DNA of 64,000 bases from Kalmusia sp. IMI 367209 (taxonomy: Eukaryota > Ascomycota > Dothideomycetes > Pleosporales > Didymosphaeriaceae). The stretch is taken from assembly GCA_027946365.1 (NCBI GenBank), contig JAPEUQ010000009.1:1240001-1304000 (forward strand), given 5' to 3'. The notes under the pieces are model-generated. The model saw only the letters and a program-made list of their open reading frames with translations. It made no database searches and was not told the origin of the DNA. The position numbers were made by a program, and so were the translations under genes. Positions 54,903 through 64,000 of this stretch are shown here, in pieces. Within the stretch, counting starts at the first letter, position 1; the number at the start of each line of letters is the position of its first letter.

Positions 54903-57900
54903 ATGGCGAGATACAGAGAGCAGCCGGCTCCCCGGTGGACGGCTGTGTTCCTACTGTGGACGGCGCTGTGCTGCCTTTTTGTTCCTGCTGGTACGTTCAG
55001 CTCCCATACGAGCTCTGGAGCTCCATTGTGTGCCTTTTGACTATTTCCGTAGTATCTAACATCATCTGCAGTCATGGTAAAGCATGAGAACTTCAAGACT
55101 TGTGATCAATCCGGCTTCTGCAAGCGCAATCGCCAATTCGCCGACACGGTGGCCGCAACGAGCTCGTGGACCTCCCCGTACACCCTCGACCCCGCTACAG
55201 TTACATTTAAAGACGGGCAATTCTCTGCTACCATCTTAAAGACGCTGAATAATGGCGAAGAAAAGGTCAAACTCCCGCTTACTGTTACCTTCCTCGAATC
55301 GGGAGTCGCTCGCGTTACCCTAGACGAGGAGAAACGGCTGAAGGGCGACATTACATTGAGGCACGACAGCAAGATACGGAAGGAGCGATACAACGAAGCT
55401 AGTAAATGGGCTCTTGTGGGTGGTCTCAATGTCGCCGACGGCGCGGCTCTGAGTGAGACGGTAGAACAGGGCTACACCAAGGTCTTCTACGGAGAAGGCA
55501 GCAAGCATCAGGCCATAATCAGACACGCACCCTTTGGCATTGAGTTCCAGAGGGATGGAGAGACGCAGGTCAAATTCAATGAACGTGGATTATTGAACCT
55601 GGAGCACTGGCGGCCGAAGATCGAGAAGCCCGCGGAGGAAAAGAAAGAGGGCGAGGAAGAAAAGAAAGAAGAGGAGAAGAAAGAGGAGGAGGTTACCGGC
55701 GAGGACGAGAGTACCTGGTGGGAGGAGAGCTTCGGCGGCAACACAGACTCGAAGCCCAGAGGCCCGGAAGCGGTTGCGTTGGACATCTCGTTCCCGGGCT
55801 ATGAGCATGTATTTGGTATTCCTGAGCATGCTACCAGGCTGTCATTGAAGAGCACAAGGTATTTAAATACACAAAAATTTATAAGGACACATGTTAATAC
55901 CAGTTTAGGGGTGGCGACGGAGCCTACAGCGAGCCCTACCGGTTGTACAACGCCGACGTCTTCGAGTACGAGATGGACAGCCCCATGACTCTCTACGGAG
56001 CTATTCCCTTCATGCAGGCCCACCGCAAGGGCTCGAGTGTGGGCGTCTTTTGGCTGAACGCTGCTGAGACATGGATTGATGTGATCAAATCGAAGGCAAC
56101 TGCCAACCCCCTAGCTTTAGGGGTCAAGAGCCACACGGACACCCAAACACATTGGATTTCCGAAAGCGGTTTGCTGGATGTCTTTGTCTTCCTTGGTCCC
56201 ACTCCTCAAGATCTTGCACGCCAGTATGGTGAGCTTACTGGTTACACCGCTATGCCCCAGTCCTTCGCGATTGCCTACCACCAGTGCCGATGGAACTACG
56301 TCACCGACGAAGACGTCAAAGATGTCGACCGCAAGTTTGACAAGTACAAAATACCTTATGATGTCATCTGGCTCGACATCGAATATACACAAGAAAAGAA
56401 GTACTTCACCTGGGACCCCTTGACATTTGTCAACCCGGACAAGATGCACAAGCAGCTAGCAAAGAGCGAGCGGAAGCTCGTGGCTATCATTGACCCCCAT
56501 ATCAAGAATACCAACGACTATCCAGTCATTGATGAACTGAAGAAGCAAGATCTTGCTGTAAAGAACAAGGAGGGTAATCAATACGAAGGTTGGTGCTGGC
56601 CCGGTAGCTCCATGTGGATCGATTGCTTCAACCCTGCCGCTATCTCCTGGTGGAAGGGTCTATTCAAGTACGACAAATTCAAGGGAACTGCCCACAACAC
56701 GTTCATTTGGAATGACATGAACGAGCCGTCGGTGTTTAACGGCCCTGAGACGACTATGCCTAAGGACAACATTCACTTTGGCGGCTGGGAACATCGTGAT
56801 GTCCATAACGTCAACGGCATGACTTTCCATAACGCCACCTACCAAGCCATTGCAGAGCGAAAGAAGGGTGAACTCCGTCGACCCTTTGTCCTCACACGTG
56901 CTTTCTACTCCGGTAGCCAACGTTCCGCTGCCATGTGGACTGGCGATAACCTGGCTGAATGGTCCCATCTAGAGGCTTCAATCCCCATGGTGCTTAATCA
57001 GGGTATCTCTGGCTTTCCCTTCGCAGGTGCTGATGTCGGCGGCTTTTTCGGCAACCCGAGCAAGGAATTGTTAACCCGCTGGTACCAGGCTGGTATCTAC
57101 TACCCCTTCTTCCGCGGTCATGCCCACATCGACACTCGTCGCCGTGAACCCTACGTTCCTGGCGCGCCCTATACCGAGATCATCACCCAGGCGCTCCGCC
57201 TGCGCTACCAGCTCCTCCCCGCCTGGTACACTGCGTTCCATGAAGCTCACACTAGTGGGGCGCCTATCATTCGACCAAATTTCTACGTCCACCCCGAGGA
57301 TGAGCGCGGCTTCGCCATCGACGACCAGCTTTATATCGGCTCTACTGGCCTTCTCGCCAAACCTGTTACCAAAGAAGGTGTAGACAGTGTCTCTATCTAC
57401 ATCGCTGATGATCAGCCGTACTACGACTACTTCGACTTCACGACATATCAGGGTGCCGGCCACCACACGGTCCCTGCGCCCCTCGAGAAAATCCCTCTCC
57501 TCATGCAGGGCGGACACATCATTCCGCGCCGCGATCGCGCTCGCCGCTCCTCAGGTCTCATGAAATTCGACCCTTTCACCCTGGTTGTCGTCCTCGATAA
57601 AGCTGGCAGCGCGAAGGGAGAACTCTACCTCGACGACGGCGAGACCTTCGATTATGAGGCTGGCGCATACATCCACCGCCGCTTCTCCTTCGACGGCACA
57701 CGGTCTGTTCTTACTTCCACTAATCTCACACCCTCTGGCGCGACGCGCACGACGAAGCTCGAAGCGTACCTCAAGAGTATGACGAAGGTCCGTGTTGAGA
57801 AGGTCATCGTTGTTGGTGCACCGAAGGCGTGGAAGGGGAAGAAGGAGGTCGTGGTTATGGAGGAAGGTGCGAAAGAGAGTGCCCGAAAGAAAGTAGTGGG

Positions 57901-58000
57901 CATGGAGTGGTTTGCTGGGAGCGGTAAGGGGGCTGATTGGGCAGTTGTTAGGGATCCGAAGGTCGGTGTTGGGAGAGGGTGGAAGATCGATTTCTCGTAG
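54903..58000 (+). CDS. gls2: ER glucosidase II alpha subunit (GH31)
   Basis: Three exons, 54903-54990, 55072-55858 and 55909-58000, with introns of 81 and 50 nt give 988 aa. Exon 1 supplies the signal sequence (WTAVFLLWTALCCLFVPA), followed by KTCDQSGFCKRNR, the typical start of the mature subunit. A Glu/Lys-rich insert (EEKKEEEKKEEE) lies near residues 215-235. The GH31 barrel contains DVIWLDIEYT, WNDMNEPSVFNGPE (nucleophile Asp near 560) and MWTGDNLAEW with the acid/base Asp, then YYPFFRGHAH. It removes the two inner glucoses from N-glycans in the ER lumen together with the beta subunit, which provides ER retention. Intact and secure. Confidence 0.98.
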
Positions 58001-58557
58001 GTGGTTGTGCGAATTTAGGATAGGGACGGAGGGGGATGGCCGCATTGGGATGTGACCGAGATGGATTGTACAGAGCTGGGTGGATTGAAAATGGATCATC
58101 ATGATTGACGAGTAGAGATAGACTTGCGTTTTAGCAATGCATGGTGCTTTTGGTTTCAATTTGGATATATAAGTGAGCTGTAATATTCGAATACAACTGA
58201 GGAGGCAATAGAGCTGGCTTTCCGTAAGTGGCTCCTATCGTTTTCTAATTTGCCGAGGCGTGGACAAAACATGGTCATCTGCCACCTGGTGTCAGGCTGC
58301 TCACACGCGCTTAAGCAAATCATCTTGCACGATAAACACACATGTATGATTTATTCGGAGAGCAGAAATGTTACTCCGGGAACATCTGTAAGGCCCAACT
58401 CACGTTGTACCATCTTGTGGTAACCATGCCGAGAAGATCTCAACAGGTGATACGATGAAGAGTCTCGTTTTAGCAGAGCTGCCCATCAAAAGGCATTCTC
58501 TGAGTCTGGCAGCTTTCACGCTTCGTGTAAATCTTCTTTTTAGGTCTTTCCGGCGAT
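58001..58557. other. spacer with DUF2235 promoter
   Basis: About 560 bases without a supported gene. A TTTTTAG just before the DUF2235 start could be an acceptor of a 5' UTR intron. Confidence 0.4.
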
Positions 58558-60472
58558 ATGATCACGCCTAGAAAGCGGTTGTTTATCTGTTGCGATGGAA
58601 CGGGGCGCGACTCGATACGCGAGAAAAACGAATACATTACGAACGTCGCCCGATTTGCGAGATGCATCCAACCAGTAGATTGTGATGGTGTCCTTCAGCT
58701 TGTATATTATCATAACGGGGTCGCATTACACAACGGGGAATTTCAATATCGGGAGGCGGCTACTGGCCAAGGTGCGATGATTTTTCAAGCTCCAATGAAC
58801 CGTACAGAGTTTTCTAACTTGAACGTACCCAAGGAATTCATGCTATGATACAGGACGCGTATTACTTCCTCTGCCTCAATCTGGGTATCGAGAGTGAGAG
58901 CCAGGATGAGATTCACCTCATTGGCTTCTCCCGCGGAGCCTTTGCCGTTAGAGCGCTCGCCTGCTTCATCCAACAAGTCGGAGTACTCTCTCGAACACGA
59001 CTCGCTCTACTGCCTATGATATATGCGCTATGGCGAAAGCAAGACTTTGTGCAGTTGGCTTTATACACTCCGAAGTGGGAAGCGAAGGGACACTTGAAGA
59101 CAAACATCGACATAATCTCATGCGGCGTGTGGGACACTGTTAGTGCCATGATACCCGCTTCTGATCTAAGTTTTGTCAACACAGCAGTGCCCTGCAATTT
59201 GAAGAACGCTTTTCATGCGATATCGCTGCACGAGACTAGGACTGCATTTCCACCCATCTTGTGGAACATAGATGGGCACGAATGCGACCGTACTAACGTC
59301 AAACAATGCTGGTTTGCAGGCGATCACTCTGATATCGGTGGTGGTCATCCAGATGCTGGGCTGGCAACCATCTCTCTCTTGTGGATGATCGCACAATATA
59401 AGGAGTACACGAACATCGGCATTGCAGAAATCATGCTGCTCGACTGCATGACTCCTTTGTTTCTACATTGGCAAGAGAAAGCGTTGTTGAATTGGGAAGA
59501 AATGACATTCTTCAACAAAGCGGAGTATCTGATGCAGAGCCACGTCTTCACTAAAGGTAAGATGCGTATCCTACTGGCTCCTCTCTTTACTGATCTGGGG
59601 TTTCAGGCAGTGTACACGGACCAGAGTCATTTGCAACGCCACTTTGGCGATTACCTGGTCAATCGAGCATCACGGCCCGAGAATCAATCTTCAAGTCAAG
59701 ATCATTCGACGGCAATGTGCCCTCAAAACCACAAGACCTAGCCCAGCCCCCTCCCTATGATCTCGATCCATCAGTACTCAATGATGACGCAGTTCATGCT
59801 GAGCAGATACTCTCCGAGAAAGACTATGCCACAGACATACCCCCGCTCGTTCAGGAAACTTCAGACGCGAGTCCTTCAACACAGCAGTCATCGTGGTCAA
59901 GCATCCATTTCACTGTCCGCATCCTCATGTCCGCACGCAGACAAGAGTGCCACCTCCTCTCCAAATACTCCACCATCTACTCCAACAACCGAATCGCCTG
60001 GGCCGATGTCACCGGCACCCGAGGCTTCTACGAAGAATGCCCCACCGCATGGGAAACCTGGATGTTCCGCCAATGGATCAAGCGCGAAGAAGACCTCTTC
60101 GGACAATCTCCCGCCGACAACGAGCGTTTCACGCGCTTCCTCTACCCCTTCCGCCGCGAAGGCGAGAGGCCCCGTAAAGCATTCTACGCACCTGCACCGC
60201 GGACGTCCAGCACGGACCGCTCGCAAAAGATCCAGGATGCGGACGATAGGGTTGCGGAAGCGGCTGAGAAGGGTCCGGATCTGAGCCAGAGTCGCTCGTC
60301 GGCGGCGACGAGTGTTGACTCCGGGGTGAAGTATTGTTTGGATCTGGATTATGAGGGGTACCTCCCCGAACGGTTCGGGAGATTGGGCAGTAAGGCTCTG
60401 GCGAGGAGGGAGTTGCAAGTGGGAGCTTTGTATGTTTCTAAACAATCAGCTTTGCAGAGCAAGTCGAGCTGA
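58558..60472 (+). CDS. DUF2235 (alpha/beta hydrolase-like) protein
   Basis: Three exons, 58558-58771, 58834-59556 and 59607-60472, with introns of 62 and 50 nt give 600 aa. LFICCDGTGRDS and YITNVARFAR open the DUF2235 domain; IHLIGFSRGAFAVRALACF provides the GxSxG-type nucleophile elbow; CWFAGDHSDIGGGHPD matches the conserved C-terminal block with Asp and His. The family includes bacterial Tle1-type phospholipase effectors, and fungal members are of unknown role. Exon 3 adds about 290 residues not belonging to the known domain, Pro/Ser-rich at first and then with WETWMFRQWIKREEDLFG and a YEGYLPERFGR motif. No signal peptide is seen. The first intron is supported by a TTCTAAC branch and keeps the catalytic frame. 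Confidence 0.9.
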
Positions 60473-60792
60473 GTGCTTTCATACATTTTTCGCACCAGCG
60501 ATTGCTTTGAGTGTGTTGTACAGGACAGGGTGCGTGTCAATGGTAACAGTAGCAAAGGCTCCAACACTAGGCGCACACGGGACTAATGTACCGTTTATGT
60601 TATTCATAATATGTAGGTAGAACTCTAGGTCATTTCTATCATCATAATGCTTTTCGTATGCCTCGTCGGCTTTTTCATCCGTCATGCTTCATGTCTTGCC
60701 GTTTTCGATGCCCAAACGCACAATCGTGACTACCAACAATTTTTGCCTCCTCTTAGACCGTTCCTCATTCATCATCATCTATACGACGTCTA
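60473..60792. other. convergent spacer
   Basis: About 320 bases between the stop codons of the DUF2235 and helicase genes; nothing supported. Confidence 0.5.
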
Positions 60793-63700
60793 CTAAGCCC
60801 ACATAGCTCTAAACTTGGTATCGAAGTCTTCCTTCAGTGCCGTGAACGCTTTGAGCACGTTCAACAATCCTGTGCCCTCTTCCCACGCCGGCTTGTCCTG
60901 CATCTCCCTCGCCGCTTCGGCCTCCTTCTTCTCTCTTTGAGCTGCGATCTCATCTTGGAGATCTTCTTCATCTGCATCGTCATCCCAAGAGTCTGCAACC
61001 TTCTTTTTCTTCTTAGTCTGGATCGTCAAATCTTTCTGCTGTCCAGGAATATTTTGGGTAGCTGTGGATACAGTCGACGCGGTTTCGTACCCCGAGTCGT
61101 CCGGAAGGAACTTGTCCTCTTGCAGAGCCTCCGCGTCTTCTCCCTCGCCTCGGACGTCGGTAAAGTCGAGGTCGGACTGTGCGGTTAGTTGCATGAAGTT
61201 CGACAAGCTGGTTACGATGGTCGCGAGAACCATACTGAAGTCGTTCAACACGAACCACACATCACCTCGACGGATGCGGTTGGCGACGACTATTGCGTTG
61301 ACATCTCCGTGGCTGAAGAAGTCGTACAAGTAGGCATTGAGAGGCATTTCGGATTCATCAGGGTAGAGGCCGACATAGGGTATAACGGCTTCCTCTAAGA
61401 AAACCCCTGCACGGGTTGTTGTACAAAGGTCGTGAACAGACTCGAATTCATCGCCGTGGCCGGAAAGTGCGACGAAGGGGGGAGCGCACTGTAGTTGGGG
61501 AGCGTAGCTGTAGGCCTTGAGGAGATTCCGCTGAAGCGTTACCGATTTTGATCTGCGTTAATGGCAGGGTATCATCCGGCTCTTGAAGGTGCTGTTGTAC
61601 AAAGGTACCGACGTAAGCCTTGTAGATATCGAGAGTCGACTGATTGTGCTTCCGAAGCACATTGGCTGCGTCTGTAGGCATTGGTGGTAAGAACACCACG
61701 GAAGGGCTTCGCTTTATCACTTGCTCGACGAATTCTTGATCAGCCTGTCGGCAGGAAAGGCGCCCGAAAAGGTGAGCCATGGTCAGCATCAGCTCTCGCA
61801 ATGTCTTCTCCTTGGATGTGTCGTTGGTCTCTATATCCGCGCAGACCTTGTGGAAGTAACCGTCTTTGAGCAGAGCATGGAAAGCGAAGGACGAGTTCTC
61901 GGTAAAATAAAGATGGCTTACGCAGCCAGCGAAATTCAACGGCGTTCCACGAGCGTCGAGGAGAAATTGGCGACGTAAATACTCGATCGAAAACCGGAGA
62001 TGATGTAGAACCGTCATCTTGGACTCTTCGCCACCCAGATACAGACGGGGTTGGGAAAGCAGTGCATTGACAGACCGAGTAGCAAATGCAGAGCTCTTTG
62101 ACTCATTTAAAAGAGAGAACAGACGCAAAACCAAAGTGGTCGTGATTGGGAAATGTCCGTTGATATCTGGCAAACGTGAGCTAATGAGCCTTTGAACTTT
62201 GCTCATAGATATTCCATGGAATACGACGTTTCCTAGCATATCGAAACCACGGCGACCGGCACGACCTGCAGCTTGTCTAAAGTTAAGAGTGCCGACAGGA
62301 ACACGGAGTCTCCGGTGAAGACTACTGTTTTGCAAGGCTGTGGCAAACGTTAGTTTCAAATATTTCAATAAAACAGCCATGAACATACCATATTGATACC
62401 AAGCGCTAGTGTACCTGTGGCGACTACAACGCGAAGATATCCTCTCCGAAACAACATCTCGCAAACCTGACGATACTTCCTGTTTAAACCAGCATGATGA
62501 ACTCCTATACCACGTTTCAGGGCGGTAATTAACCATTCAGGCACATCTCGTCTGATAAGATCTCTCTCTAGTTTATCCATCTCATCTTGGGAGAGTTTCT
62601 TATTGTCGGCGAAGTGGAACCTCTCGATAGGCTTGTCAGGATTGAAGGAAGCCCATGGGCTTGCGTCGTTGTTGGCTGCATCTCGTTGGATATCCTCCTT
62701 CGTCAGGCCGTCCTCAGCAGTGCCCTTCTTCTTGGACAATTTCGGAGGTCCGCGTTTTCCAGCTTTCGCCATGACCTTCTTCCATTCCTCCCACTTAGTC
62801 AATGTGCTCTTCCATTGAGCGCTGGATTCCTTCCATGATGTTTCCGCTGCGACAAGCTGCTCCATCAGCCTTCTACAAATGCGTTCACAGAGGCCGCGGT
62901 CGTAATTGAATAGAATGGCAGGGAGTGCGTCCTGTTCATGCAGCCTGGACAGCATAGGTAGGATGCTCTTGATGTCATGCTTTATTTCCACCTCATCTTC
63001 TTCGTAGATGTCGGCATCATTGGCAGAATTCTCATCAAGCGTAGAGACCGCGTCATGAGCTGAGTCCCCATGCCGTGAGCCTAGGTCTTTCACAACAGCG
63101 TCAAATGGTGAATTTGGATCCTGCATCCATCCGCGAAGAACGGATTTCAATGCAGCCTCCCACTTGATCGTGTCGACTTTTCTAATCACAGTAGGAAGTG
63201 CCGCCGTAGGGTCCAGTGACTTATCTATTGGATAAGCTGCAGTCTGAAATTTAGACATGCTTTGCCACAATAAATAGCAGTCCCGTGCTTCTAGAGCCAA
63301 ATCGGCCGGGATGCCCCTAGCCCTGTTGACCTAAAAAGAAAACAATAATTAGCAGATGGATCAAATCATGCACACTATTTAGTTGACTCACAAGGCTAGA
63401 AACAGGATGGATGAAGTTGAAATCACTACAATCATCCAAACCCAGCTGTGCAAATGCGTGACTCTCCTCCAGACCAGTGAATTTGTTAGAGTCATCGGTC
63501 CTGGTAGGATTATAGACGAACTTTCTCAGATCCGAGTAACTAAGATTTGGAGTTAGTATCGATATACGGCACGACTAATTTATAGAAAGAGAGAGGGATG
63601 TGTCATGCTCGACTTACCGATGGGGATGTTGCACCATTGTCAGCGTATTCCCGACACTCTTCTGTGTGGAATCCAGCCAGGCACTGAATTCGTCTGGGTT

Positions 63701-64000
63701 GCCGATGGTAGCTGAAAGCGCCAGAATCGGACAAGGAGCCATAAGCAACAATTGCTCCCAAATTAGACCATCCTCTGCTTGGCCAATACAGTGGACTTCA
63801 TCAAAGATGATCCACTTCATGCGCTTTGACCATGAATTGGCATTGGTAGGTGACAACAGCATGATCTGCAGGATATGTGGTACCGTCACCTACGTTGCGT
63901 GTTAATAAAGCAGCCAAAAGTACACGCCAAGACGACTTACCAAGACCTGACAACCTGTTGGATTGTTTATCCTCGTATCACGAGTATGAATAGCCCAAAC
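60793..64000 (-). CDS. DDX60-type Ski2-like RNA helicase, 3' part, frameshifted
   Basis: The gene enters from the right edge; only its last ~1,000 codons are seen. Exons: 64000-63941, 63889-63618, 63539-63392, 63330-62389 and 62337-60793, with introns of 51, 78, 61 and 51 nt. Visible motifs are INNPTGCQVLVTVPHILQI, the DEVH box in WIIFDEVHCIGQAEDG, SATIGNP, GIGVHHAGLNRKYRQ, ATGTLALGINM and QAAGRAGRRGFDMLGN. DDX60-like helicases are cytoplasmic RNA helicases; their fungal role is unclear. Two frame breaks lie in the last exon: near 62290, between GDSVFLSA and LNFRQAAG, and near 61548, in an A4 run between LPLTQIK and LKAYSYAPQL. No GT-AG intron of normal size explains either. The C-terminus (NVLKAFTALKEDFD) is intact. 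Confidence 0.9.

Overview
This window is nuclear DNA of a filamentous ascomycete (Pezizomycotina). The gene mix suggests Dothideomycetes, probably Pleosporales, but that rank is inference. The evidence is dense genes on both strands, short GT-AG introns (mostly 45-80 nt) with CTAAC/CTGAC-like branch sites, HET-domain and NLR-type genes, a GH11 xylanase, a DUF1996 protein, and fungal forms of Ugo1, Yah1, Sen2 and glucosidase II. I saw no bacterial operons, rRNA, CRISPR array or convincing tRNA. Exon limits come from splice motifs plus reading-frame continuity and were not checked against transcripts.

Layout. 0-8 kb is accessory: a HET-domain gene, a small helical ORF and a large repeat-rich secreted protein. 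8-13.7 kb is a conserved core block with two divergent pairs: SRP54/RRP15 and YAH1/UGO1. 15-30 kb is secretory and metabolic: a quinone-reductase-like dehydrogenase, GH11 xylanase, a 2EXR/F-box-like protein, a UDP-glycosyltransferase, a two-domain beta-propeller phytase with EGF-like modules, and a DUF1996 protein, separated by long gene-poor spacers. 30-40 kb is the most unusual part. It holds a HET/NB-ARC/TPR NLR-like gene with eleven near-identical TPR units, followed by a run of 2EXR/F-box-like genes, at least one broken and one only a fragment. 40-63 kb is mostly core: SEN2, a scramblase, UBC7, a sulfite oxidase, a large POT1/CDC13-like telomere protein, NDK1, glucosidase II alpha, a DUF2235 hydrolase-like protein, and the 3' part of a DDX60-type Ski2-like helicase that runs off the right edge.

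How genes fit together. SRP54 (targeting to the ER), glucosidase II alpha (glycoprotein folding) and UBC7 (ER-associated degradation) serve the secretory route used by the xylanase, phytase, DUF1996 and repeat-rich proteins. The HET gene and the NLR-like gene belong to families that control fungal non-self recognition and cell death.

A recurring oddity is damage in otherwise conserved genes: an in-frame TAG in UBC7, two frameshifts in the helicase, a compensated frame excursion near the end of UGO1, and a TGA in a 2EXR gene. Either the assembly has local errors or some of these loci are really decaying. Raw reads or cDNA would decide.
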